A stretch of 8,596 nt of DNA from Crocinitomicaceae bacterium (lineage in GTDB: Bacteria; Bacteroidota; Bacteroidia; Flavobacteriales_D; Crocinitomicaceae): positions 1 to 8,596 of the forward strand of contig JABSPC010000570.1 in the NCBI GenBank assembly GCA_013215515.1, read 5' to 3'. The first letter of the stretch is position 1. Each line of letters opens with the position of its first letter. The position numbers and the translations under genes are program-made. The notes under the pieces are model-generated. The model was not told where the DNA came from. It saw only the letters and a program-made list of their open reading frames with translations, and searched no databases. Shown in pieces: positions 1 through 6,530 of this stretch.

Positions 1-151
1 AAAAAAGCGCTGCAGCTCCCGAAACTCTGAGAAATATAAATGCGCTGGGAGTTAAATAATCAGGCATTACACCTTTAGCAACGACATGGTTTGCACCATA
101 TAATGCGTTCACTAAAAATAAGGCAATATGTGCTTTTAAAACTTTGGACAT
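1..151 (-). CDS. EamA/DMT-family membrane transporter, N-terminal fragment (runs off the left edge)
   Basis: The minus strand from the ATG at 151 reads open to the window edge, giving 50 residues. It begins MSKVLKAHIALFLVNALYG, followed by a conserved-looking stretch with VAKGVMPDYLTP and then FLRVSGAAALF. This is the usual start of Bacteroidota EamA (drug/metabolite transporter superfamily) proteins: a first transmembrane helix at about residues 7-28 and a second starting near residue 35. Family members are inner-membrane proteins of about 290-310 residues with ten helices that export or import small metabolites; the substrate cannot be told here. The start is set by the N-terminal pattern. 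No Shine-Dalgarno is seen, and the DNA directly upstream is an intrinsic terminator of the preceding gene. The fragment is too short to be listed by a length-filtered ORF search. The family call is from recognition of the sequence pattern only. Confidence 0.75.
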   Translation of the reverse strand, partial: MSKVLKAHIALFLVNALYGANHVVAKGVMPDYLTPSAFIFLRVSGAAALF

Positions 152-181
152 AAAAAAAGGGCCTTGGTTGAACCAAGACCC
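152..181 (-). terminator. Intrinsic terminator of the T9SS-tail protein gene
   Basis: Read on the minus strand, an 11-nt arm GGGTCTTGGTT is followed by C and the complementary arm AACCAAGGCCC, with one T-G wobble. In practice this is a stem of about 9 bp with a 5-nt loop, followed directly by seven T residues. It lies 24 bp past the stop codon of the 205-2310 gene. There is no T-run on the plus-strand side, so it acts in the minus direction only. The T-run ends exactly at the start codon of the downstream transporter gene. Confidence 0.88.
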
Positions 182-204
182 TCAAAAGTATAATTTTAGA
201 ACGA

Positions 205-2310
205 CTATTTCGTCACAACAACTCGTTGTACTGATTTAAGATCATTCGCAGTAATAGTAACGAAGTAAACTCCATTTTCCATTCCGTTCAAATCAACAGG
301 AAGTTCCATATTTTCAGAAACGTTTGTTAATTCTTGTGTCATGATTACTTTACCGTTTGCTTCAGTAATTACTACTGACATATTATCTGCAACAATTCCA
401 GAAATTACGATTGTGAAATCTCCTTGAGTTGGGTTAGGTGAAATCTCTATTCCATTAGAAAGAACATTTTCATCCAATCCTATTCCCATAATTGTAACAC
501 ATGCAGAAGTATCTACACAAGCTCCATCAGTAAGAATCACAGCATAATCACCATTAGCCGTAGCCGTGTATGATTGTCCGTTTTCACCTGGAAGAATTGC
601 ATTTCCATTTCCACAATCAATCCATTGATAAGCAAAACCAGCAGCGTTTGCCGTGATCGTGAATGTTGCAGTTGAAGTAGTCGCGTCTAATGAACCGATT
701 GTAAGGTCCAAAGTAACGATAGAATCACATCCTGCAGCACTAGTCAACGTAATTGGGTACAATCCTGTAGTCGTATATGTTTGTCCATCAGCAGGCCATA
801 CATAATCAGAACAAGATGATTGAACATCTGTTGATGCTTGTGGAAGATCAATTGTTAAATCAAGAGTTACAATTGAATCACATCCAGCTCCACCCACTAA
901 TGTGTCATAATACATCCCTGATGTAGTATATGTCTGACCATTTTGAGCCCATGTGTACGTATTACATGCTGCATCAGTCACTAATGAACCAGTTGGCGCA
1001 CAGTAAGGTCCAAGGTTCGCTCTTAAGATATACTGAACTTCGAAAGCAGTTCCGAAAGATTCAGCAGGAGCCCAAGTTCCACCTGGAATTGTAGCCCAGT
1101 TTACAAAGTTTGTATTTGAAACTACATTATAAGTACTTGTAGCCAAAGTTACGTTGTTGTTGTATTCTCCTACAGCCAGTAAATAATCATTTCCTGCTGT
1201 AACAGTAACTGGAGGATTGAAGCCCATTGTAAGACGAATACCATTTGTTGCATCTGCAGCAGAGAAAATGTATCCCATTGTACTACCAAGAAGAGTAGTT
1301 GGAACACCTCCCGCCATCTCGTAAACGAAGAACTTAGTACTGTCTCCAGCGGTTACGTTAGCAGCAATACCGTCTCCAAAATGACCGGTAGCAGAAGTAA
1401 TTTCATCATTAGTTGTAATACTAAATACTTGCCCTAAACGAGCATTTTCTTGAACTACACCAATTCCTAACAATCCAAGAACGACATCATTATCACGTGC
1501 CATAACACTATCGTTAACATTAAGGGAGTAAGACAATGTATCATTTGTTACATCTCCATCCACTTCAGCAATAGAAGAAATGTATTCAATATCAAGATTT
1601 GCATTTGCTAATGGAGTGTATGTTCCAGGCGTAAGTGCTTCAACTTGACTCGACCCTGGTGTCAATGTTGCAATTGGAGTAGATGTTCCAGTTACTAATG
1701 CAGTTAATCCATCCCAAACTGTTCCGTTAATTGTAGCCTGAGTTACATTTGCAGTACCAACGTTAGCAATGCTAGCTTCCAATGTTAAAGGATTCGTTGA
1801 AACTTGAATTAAAGGTGACATTGTATAAGCATACATTGTAGCACCATCAATCGTTGCATCATTTGGCACAGCTAATGTTACACAGAAAGTAAATATATTT
1901 CCTGCTCCAGCTCCTACGAAAAAATCAGCTGCCATTCCATCTATAAAAACCTGAAATGTTGAACCTCCATCACCGTAATCATCAACATAGTGAATATCGT
2001 AGCAATTACCAACCACTAAACAACCAAGGTTTTCATTAATAGTTGTATTATTTGCATAAGCTCCTGGATCTGCTGGGGCAGCAACTCCTGAACCGGCACA
2101 TCCTACAGCCGTATTTCCAAATGCCATAATTGTTCCAACACCACAGGCGTTTCCAGTTGGGGTAATTTCCCAGTATCCTTCATATCCCCAAGCATCAGTA
2201 GTAACATCCACAGTAATTGCGGCCTGACCTCCTGGGCATTGTGCATTAGCGGCTGCACCAAACCCAATGATTGCGATTATCGCCCTCATGTAAATTGTAA
2301 AGTTTTTCAT
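205..2310 (-). CDS. Secreted multidomain protein with type IX secretion system C-terminal sorting domain
   Basis: A 701-residue protein. Residues 1-23 form a signal peptide (hydrophobic MRAIIAIIGFGAAANA, likely cleaved before Gln24). Residues 25-145 are Cys-rich with a DDYGDGGSTF segment, like the 'DxYGDGW' N-terminal domains of flavobacterial surface proteins. Residues 150-268 look like an Ig/CARDB-type adhesion domain (IANVGTANVT, VDGDVTNDTLSYS). Residues 270-436 form a beta-rich domain I do not recognise. Two tandem repeats, about 441-487 and 492-538, share GQTYTT-G and AGCDSIVTLDLTI. Residues 540-607 form an Ig-like repeat with YQWIDC. Residues 612-701 are a type A T9SS sorting domain (ISPNPTQGDFTI, then NGVYFVTI and a basic VVVTK end). 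The protein is expected to cross the outer membrane through T9SS and be released or anchored at the surface. An adhesion or matrix role is inferred; no catalytic motif is visible. The gene appears monocistronic, with its own terminator. Confidence 0.9.
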   Translation of the reverse strand: MKNFTIYMRAIIAIIGFGAAANAQCPGGQAAITVDVTTDAWGYEGYWEITPTGNACGVGTIMAFGNTAVGCAGSGVAAPADPGAYANNTTINENLGCLVVGNCYDIHYVDDYGDGGSTFQVFIDGMAADFFVGAGAGNIFTFCVTLAVPNDATIDGATMYAYTMSPLIQVSTNPLTLEASIANVGTANVTQATINGTVWDGLTALVTGTSTPIATLTPGSSQVEALTPGTYTPLANANLDIEYISSIAEVDGDVTNDTLSYSLNVNDSVMARDNDVVLGLLGIGVVQENARLGQVFSITTNDEITSATGHFGDGIAANVTAGDSTKFFVYEMAGGVPTTLLGSTMGYIFSAADATNGIRLTMGFNPPVTVTAGNDYLLAVGEYNNNVTLATSTYNVVSNTNFVNWATIPGGTWAPAESFGTAFEVQYILRANLGPYCAPTGSLVTDAACNTYTWAQNGQTYTTSGMYYDTLVGGAGCDSIVTLDLTIDLPQASTDVQSSCSDYVWPADGQTYTTTGLYPITLTSAAGCDSIVTLDLTIGSLDATTSTATFTITANAAGFAYQWIDCGNGNAILPGENGQSYTATANGDYAVILTDGACVDTSACVTIMGIGLDENVLSNGIEISPNPTQGDFTIVISGIVADNMSVVITEANGKVIMTQELTNVSENMELPVDLNGMENGVYFVTITANDLKSVQRVVVTK

Positions 2311-2339
2311 AAAATGATAGTTTTAGTTTAGATTCTTCA

Positions 2340-2347
2340 CAAAATTA
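2340..2347 (-). promoter_or_regulatory. -7 promoter element (TAATTTTG) of the T9SS-tail protein gene
   Basis: On the minus strand TAATTTTG matches the Bacteroidota sigma-ABfr -7 consensus TAnnTTTG. It lies 29 bp before the ATG at 2310, giving an expected 5' leader of about 25 nt. No well-spaced -33 TTG is present; the nearest TTG leaves a gap of only 14 bp. No Shine-Dalgarno precedes the ATG. Confidence 0.5.
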
Positions 2348-2439
2348 GACATTTAATAGTACAAGTCATAGTTTCTCTACCTATATAATAGACTAAATAG
2401 ATTTAGTACTTCCTATCATTAAGCTGTTTACAAGTTTAG

Positions 2440-2447
2440 TATCTTTG
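2440..2447 (+). promoter_or_regulatory. -7 promoter element (TATCTTTG) of the sulfotransferase gene
   Basis: TATCTTTG matches the Bacteroidota -7 consensus TAnnTTTG. The element ends only 4 bp before the ATG at 2452. If transcription starts the usual 4-6 bp downstream, the mRNA would begin at or next to the start codon (a leaderless message). No clear -33 TTG is present, and no Shine-Dalgarno could fit. Confidence 0.5.
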
Positions 2448-2451
2448 AATC

Positions 2452-3546
2452 ATGTCTGAAACTATCTTTATTCATATTCCTAAAACTGGCGGAACAACAA
2501 TCAACACCGCGATGCAAGGAACCTATTGGCAAACTACTCCTGGTTTCAACTATCGCCATATTTTACCAGATAAATCATCGAATTGTGGAGATATTTTTAA
2601 TCCTAAGAACGCCGATGAATTCAAAGCTCATATACTTTTCATGATGCTCAGGCACCCTGTCGACCGTCTCATTTCTGAATATTACTTCATAAAGGAGCGC
2701 AAAGAATTTACAAAACTATTAAAACCACATCCTAAGGATTTCGAATCGTATATCAGAAATCGTCAGACGCAAAATTATGTCGTCAATTTCTTGAAAGGAA
2801 AACGGATGTATTCGACCGTAGCAGCAACTGAAGATGATTTGGAAGATGTTCTTGAAGCGATAGATGAACTGCCAATTCACGTTGGAATCTTTGAACAATT
2901 CTCAGACTCTTTGGCATACTTCACGGATACCGTTGGAATTGAATGGAACAAGGATATAGCGATTAAACGAATGACACTTCGTCGGCCTAAAGTTTCGGAG
3001 GTCTCAGAAGAACTAAAAAAGCTTATCGAAGAGTGCAATTCATTAGATATGGAATTGTACAACTATTGCCTCGAACGTTTTGAGGCGAGTAATAAAGCAA
3101 AGGGGAAATTCGCCTTTCATGGTGATAGATACGACCACATTGTTGCCTACGCTTCTCGGTCTTGTTTGTATGAGTTTTGTTTGGACGACAAAAATTTCAT
3201 CAAGCAAAACTTCGCTTTCTTTAAGGATTTGACCTTTTTTTTAATCAATGATCAAAAAATTAAGGATGGTAGAGTTTTAACTTCTACTTGGAATCAAACC
3301 TTTTTAGCGACTTTCAAAAAACACTTTCCAACGTCCTCCCTTGGTAATGAATTGACTGCACCAGCAGTCTTTAATGACGATCCTATCGAACATGCACATA
3401 ACATTGGACAAGTCATTGATACTTTTTTCATTGCTAATAATTCTGAAAAAGGAAATTACCGAAACATGGAATTGGACAAAAGCTTGATTCCGTCTATTGA
3501 ATCCCCGAAAAAGAAAGGGTTTTTGAAAAACCTATTGAGGAAATAA
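2452..3546 (+). CDS. PAPS-dependent sulfotransferase family protein with unrecognised C-terminal region
   Basis: A 364-residue protein. Residues 5-16 (IFIHIPKTGGTT) form the 5'-phosphosulfate-binding loop typical of the Sulfotransfer_2/heparan-type sulfotransferases. Residues 67-75 (RHPVDRLIS) form the 3'-phosphate-binding segment with the expected Arg and Ser. Residues 102-115 (RNRQTQNYVVNFL) fit the conserved block that follows in this family. The enzyme would move a sulfate from PAPS to a hydroxyl of a glycan or other acceptor, which the sequence does not identify. The catalytic half ends at about residue 215. Residues 216-345 are unlike the sulfotransferase fold as I know it, and the end (348-364) is a basic tail, SPKKKGFLKNLLRK. 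There is no signal peptide, so it is probably cytoplasmic or membrane-peripheral. It stands alone, diverging from the T9SS gene and converging on the 3565 gene with an 18-bp gap. Confidence 0.8.
   Translation: MSETIFIHIPKTGGTTINTAMQGTYWQTTPGFNYRHILPDKSSNCGDIFNPKNADEFKAHILFMMLRHPVDRLISEYYFIKERKEFTKLLKPHPKDFESYIRNRQTQNYVVNFLKGKRMYSTVAATEDDLEDVLEAIDELPIHVGIFEQFSDSLAYFTDTVGIEWNKDIAIKRMTLRRPKVSEVSEELKKLIEECNSLDMELYNYCLERFEASNKAKGKFAFHGDRYDHIVAYASRSCLYEFCLDDKNFIKQNFAFFKDLTFFLINDQKIKDGRVLTSTWNQTFLATFKKHFPTSSLGNELTAPAVFNDDPIEHAHNIGQVIDTFFIANNSEKGNYRNMELDKSLIPSIESPKKKGFLKNLLRK
3511..3536 (-). terminator. Possible weak terminator of the kynurenine-cluster operon, inside the opposing gene
   Basis: On the minus strand, about 30 bp past the stop of the ArsC-like gene, GGTTTTT, C and AAAAACC form a small hairpin. 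It is followed by CTTTCTTTTT, a T-rich tract. It lies within the last codons of the convergent sulfotransferase gene. The stem is AT-rich (about 5-7 bp), so termination would be weak. No better terminator is visible in the 18-bp gap between the two stop codons. Confidence 0.3.
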
Positions 3547-3564
3547 CATTGTTTAAGAATGCCG

Positions 3565-3930
3565 TTAGCAGTAAGCCCCCATGTTGAATGACTCCACTGC
3601 GGCTTTTACCACGTCTTTCGAATTACCAATAAATACATCGTCTCCATTAATCATAAAAGGACGTTTCAAAAAAGTGTACTCCTCTAATATGTATTTGCGG
3701 TAATCTGCCTCGGTCAAATCCATTTCATTCAATCCCAAAGATCGAAACTTCATTGCTTTTTTTGAAAAAAGAGCCTCGTAAGAACCTACTTTTTTCTTTA
3801 AGAAATCGAGCGTTTCTGGATCGATGTTTTCTTCCTTGATGTTTTGCAACTCAACCTCCGGGCCTGGTCCAATTTCCTTTAAAATTCGAACGTTCGTACT
3901 GCAACTTTTCAGATGATAAATCTTTTTCAT
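3565..3930 (-). CDS. ArsC/Spx-like small thioredoxin-fold protein (arsenate reductase family)
   Basis: A 121-residue protein, close to the usual 112-120 of the ArsC/Spx/YffB family. It starts KKIYHLKSCSTNVRILKEI, matching the family's first beta strand and Cys loop. Cys10 is in the place of the catalytic/redox Cys, and Arg15 follows. Position 13, which is the second Cys of the CxxC in many relatives, is Asn. Residues 43-66 match the Phe/Lys-rich helix and the 'lF..r...yr.lgl' segment. Residues 88-92 (LKRPF) hold the Arg-Pro motif near the anion site. The start codon lies 3 bp after the stop of the outer-membrane-protein gene; a GAGGA Shine-Dalgarno sits about 9 nt upstream, inside that gene, so translation is likely coupled. 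True arsenate reduction is not implied: many members are regulators or have unknown thiol roles. No other arsenic genes are nearby. Confidence 0.72.
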   Translation of the reverse strand: MKKIYHLKSCSTNVRILKEIGPGPEVELQNIKEENIDPETLDFLKKKVGSYEALFSKKAMKFRSLGLNEMDLTEADYRKYILEEYTFLKRPFMINGDDVFIGNSKDVVKAAVESFNMGAYC

Positions 3931-3933
3931 AGA

Positions 3934-4872
3934 CTATTGTCCTCGTTGAGTGTTTTTGTCTTGATCGTTCGTTATTCCAGTTGCGCATCCCTTTGGCTTC
4001 TTAACAAGAGAAAACATGAATTTCACGTTGAAAAGCAAAGGCCAATGTCTTGATGAGAACCAATGCATCGAAGGTTTCCCAAAAGCGGTCTCTCCTTTTC
4101 CACTACCATCAGAACCTGTAACAGTTGATTGGTATCCTAAAATTGGTAAGCGAACCCCTGGGATAATGAACATTCCACGTCTCGGGCTGAACCCAAATCC
4201 AAGTCCATAGTGCATTTGAACATGCAAAGGCTTGTAATATCGTTCCTCAGCTATATTAGGCGTTCCAGCGTAATCATCAGAAGAAGTAAGCAATCTATAA
4301 TCAATATTGAATCCGAGTGAGTGATCCAAAAAGAAGTTTAATTTTTTCTTCCTTTTTTTCGGTTTGAAGTATTGGTTTTTATGAATCGAAAACCGACCGT
4401 AGACATTTCCATTTGTGAAATTATAATCTTCTTCTTCGTTGTAGAGGAAATTTCCTCCTATATCATTGTAATTCTTTGAAATGTTTTCTGCGCCTCTAAA
4501 ATATTTGAACCCAAATCCCCAATCAACATAGCTGATTAAGACAATTGACTTTTTATCAGATATTTTCAATTTTGGAAACTTCTTTGGAAAATGAAACATT
4601 CCGATTTCAGCGTAAACTCCTATTTTACTTTTTGGGTCTATCGTGTAATCTCCTCGAAACCCATTCGATGCAAGATCAGCGTCATTCTGTGGGTTGTTCA
4701 ATCGATTCATCATGGTCGTTCCGCCCAATTGAAACTGAATCCCAGAAAGCCGGTAGTCTTTAAAGCTTTGTGCTCCTCCGAACATTTTTTTGCTGTTTCT
4801 TGGATTTAAACTTTTCTGTGCTGTTGCAGTTAATCCAAAACTCAATATGATTAAGAAAACGGTCCATTTCAT
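3934..4872 (-). CDS. Exported conserved hypothetical protein, probable outer-membrane beta-barrel
   Basis: A 312-residue protein. Residues 1-19 are a signal peptide (MKWTVFLIILSFGLTATAQ), with likely cleavage at TATA-Q, common in Bacteroidota. The mature part has alternating aromatic/polar stretches typical of outer-membrane strands: SGIQFQLGG 43-51, KIGVYAEIGMF 83-93, SYVDWGFGFKYF 114-125, GNVYGRFSIH 155-164, FFLDHSLGFNIDYRLL 180-195, MHYGLGFGFSP 220-230, MFIIPGVRLP 234-243, and FNVKFMFSLV 281-290. A Lys-rich loop (KPKKRKKKLNF) sits at 170-180. The C-terminus after about residue 291 is a hydrophilic tail with one Cys (296) rather than the terminal Phe of a classical porin. I do not recognise a named family, and the barrel call is inferred from strand pattern. 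The gene is 3 bp downstream of kmo and 3 bp upstream of the ArsC-like gene, so it is read from the kynurenine operon. No Shine-Dalgarno is seen. Confidence 0.7.
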   Translation of the reverse strand: MKWTVFLIILSFGLTATAQKSLNPRNSKKMFGGAQSFKDYRLSGIQFQLGGTTMMNRLNNPQNDADLASNGFRGDYTIDPKSKIGVYAEIGMFHFPKKFPKLKISDKKSIVLISYVDWGFGFKYFRGAENISKNYNDIGGNFLYNEEEDYNFTNGNVYGRFSIHKNQYFKPKKRKKKLNFFLDHSLGFNIDYRLLTSSDDYAGTPNIAEERYYKPLHVQMHYGLGFGFSPRRGMFIIPGVRLPILGYQSTVTGSDGSGKGETAFGKPSMHWFSSRHWPLLFNVKFMFSLVKKPKGCATGITNDQDKNTQRGQ

Positions 4873-4875
4873 AAT

Positions 4876-6225
4876 TTATAGTTTTTCTAAAATTAGTTCC
4901 GTCACTTCTTGAGAGTCCCAATTTCCCTCAATGTTCTCTGTCGAAGCCATTACGTCTTTCATAATTTTATCCTGGCGTTGCCCGTTTGAATAGGCTTCGC
5001 TGTATCGGATTTCACTGAACGTAACTTGTGAGTATAACGGCATCCACTTCTCTGGGTACAGTTTTGAGAATTTTGCTTCTATTTTTTTCTGCAATAAGAA
5101 ATCTGGATCAGACACGGCATCTCTCATAACATAGTAATTATCAAGAGAAAGATCTTGCAATGCGTCGCCATCTGGCTTACGCACTTCGCTGTATTCTTCG
5201 AAAACTTTATCCCAATCCTCATTGTGTTTCTGCATCAATTCCCAAAGAACTGAGCAGTCTTCAAATCCGCCATTCATCCCTTGCCCGTAGAAAGGAACTG
5301 TTGCATGGGCGGCATCACCAATTAGTGCTGTTTTGCCATCATGCCAAGGATATGATCTCATAATTGATAATGATGAAAGCGGATGGTCTCCCCATGATTC
5401 GCCTATATTTGGCATCATTTCATAGAAATCTGGGAATGTTATTTTGAAGAAATCATCAACTTTTTCTTTAGAACCTAATTGATCAAACGAACCTTGAGGT
5501 CCACTTTGAGGCATGAACAATGTACACGTAAATGAGCCGTCTTCGTTTGCCAAGGCAATTAACATAAATCGACCTCTAGGCCAAATATGCAATGCATTTT
5601 TTTCAATTCGATACGCTCCATTTTCTCCCGCGGGAAGTAAAATTTCACGGTACCCATCTTCTATATATCGTTGACTGAAATTGAATCGATCTAACTTTTG
5701 GAAAGCGTTATATCTTACGGCAGAAAAAGCACCATCAGCGGCAAATACAACATCTGCCTGCGCTTCCAATTTCTCTTCTGTTACTTTATTTAATAGTCGA
5801 ACAATACCCTTTTTAGTCTCTGCTCCAATACATTCGTGATCGTAATGAATTGTTACATTTCCCTGTTCTTCTGCGATATCCATCATTTTGGCGTTCATTC
5901 CACCTCTAGAAACCGAATAAATCGCTTGATTATCTTTCCCGTAAGGTTGATACGTCAGATTGCCTTCTGTATCGTGCATGGTTCTTCCATACATTGGGAT
6001 CGCCATTTTTCGAATTTCATCACCAACATCAACAGTATCAAGTGCCTTCCAACCGCGAGAAGAAAGTGCTAAGTTGATTGATTTTCCAGCAGAAATATCA
6101 GCTCTTCTGATATCAGATCGTCGTTCGTAAATTGTAACGCTATAACCCGCTTTAGATAAATAAACAGCCCAAAGTGATCCAACTAATCCAGCACCAACTA
6201 TGATTGCACTTTTATTTTCTTCCAT
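4876..6225 (-). CDS. kmo: Kynurenine 3-monooxygenase (FAD-dependent)
   Basis: A 449-residue protein, full length for bacterial Kmo. It hydroxylates L-kynurenine to 3-hydroxykynurenine using FAD, NADPH and O2, in the cytoplasm. Visible motifs: the dinucleotide-binding GAGLVG at 11-16 with the strand-end acidic residue in YERR (33-36); the DG motif (FAADGAFSAVR) near 161-171; and the GD flavin motif ALIGDAAHATVPFYGQGMN at 300-318. Arg81 and Tyr95 match the substrate carboxylate-binding Arg/Tyr of characterised enzymes, and Asn363 and Met367 match the later substrate contacts. The residue between, usually Glu in N-x-x-E-M, is Val366 here. There is no C-terminal transmembrane helix, unlike the mitochondrial enzymes. 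The gene lies in the minus-strand cluster 59 bp after the small membrane ORF and 3 bp before the exported protein. No clear Shine-Dalgarno precedes it. Confidence 0.93.
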   Translation of the reverse strand: MEENKSAIIVGAGLVGSLWAVYLSKAGYSVTIYERRSDIRRADISAGKSINLALSSRGWKALDTVDVGDEIRKMAIPMYGRTMHDTEGNLTYQPYGKDNQAIYSVSRGGMNAKMMDIAEEQGNVTIHYDHECIGAETKKGIVRLLNKVTEEKLEAQADVVFAADGAFSAVRYNAFQKLDRFNFSQRYIEDGYREILLPAGENGAYRIEKNALHIWPRGRFMLIALANEDGSFTCTLFMPQSGPQGSFDQLGSKEKVDDFFKITFPDFYEMMPNIGESWGDHPLSSLSIMRSYPWHDGKTALIGDAAHATVPFYGQGMNGGFEDCSVLWELMQKHNEDWDKVFEEYSEVRKPDGDALQDLSLDNYYVMRDAVSDPDFLLQKKIEAKFSKLYPEKWMPLYSQVTFSEIRYSEAYSNGQRQDKIMKDVMASTENIEGNWDSQEVTELILEKL

Positions 6226-6237
6226 TCTTTCTTTTTT

Positions 6238-6259
6238 ACATCGAGCGCAGCCGAGATGT
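6238..6259. repeat. Short imperfect palindrome, possible REP-like intergenic element
   Basis: The segment between the small membrane ORF and kmo has ACATC and GATGT ends flanking a GC-rich core, GAGCGCAGCCGA. The core resembles the 'TCGAGCGCAGTCGA' motif that I recall as scattered in intergenic DNA of many flavobacteria. The GC content stands out from its AT-rich surroundings. As a hairpin it has 5 clean outer pairs and an imperfect core, with no T-run, so it is not a terminator. It might instead stabilise or process the transcript just before kmo. Assignment to a repeat family is from memory. Confidence 0.4.
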
Positions 6260-6284
6260 TAATCTCTTCTGCCTATATGTTATT

Positions 6285-6509
6285 CTACCCTTTTCTCTTC
6301 CAACCTCTGGAGTACACCGTTTCAAAATATGAATTTCTGGATCGCTCCTTTTTCTTCTTTTTGTGGTACACTGCACTGGCTTTCCACAAAATAATTCCTC
6401 CAATAATTACCGCGAGTGCTTGAGCGGCAATTCCTGTATACGCGGACATTTGACTCATAGCACCTGAGTAATTTGCCCTTATAATTTCTTGCATTAATGA
6501 TTCGTCCAC
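6285..6509 (-). CDS. Small single-pass membrane protein of unknown function between kynU and kmo
   Basis: A 74-residue ORF starting with GTG at 6509, 21 bp after the kynU stop; a second candidate start is ATG at 6494 (69 residues). AGAGG lies only 3 nt before the GTG, which slightly favours the longer form. Residues 1-22 are polar and slightly amphipathic (MQEIIRANYSGAMSQMSAYTG). Residues about 26-48 form one strong transmembrane helix, IAAQALAVIIGGIILWKASA. Residues 50-74 are very basic, starting with a run of Lys (HKKKKKERSR). By the positive-inside rule the tail should face the cytoplasm, N-terminus out. I do not recognise a family. The coherent helix/tail pattern and position inside the operon argue for a real gene, but it could be chance. 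The Lys run comes from an A-rich tract where a frameshift could alter the tail. Confidence 0.5.
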   Translation of the reverse strand: MDESLMQEIIRANYSGAMSQMSAYTGIAAQALAVIIGGIILWKASAVYHKKKKKERSRNSYFETVYSRGWKRKG

Positions 6510-6530
6510 GTGCCTCTAATTTACTGAATT

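Noticed and set aside
4016..4809. Plus-strand ORFs (64 and two of 72 residues) opposite the exported-protein gene
   Set aside because: They are antisense shadows of a gene with a clear signal peptide and strand pattern; no domains are seen.
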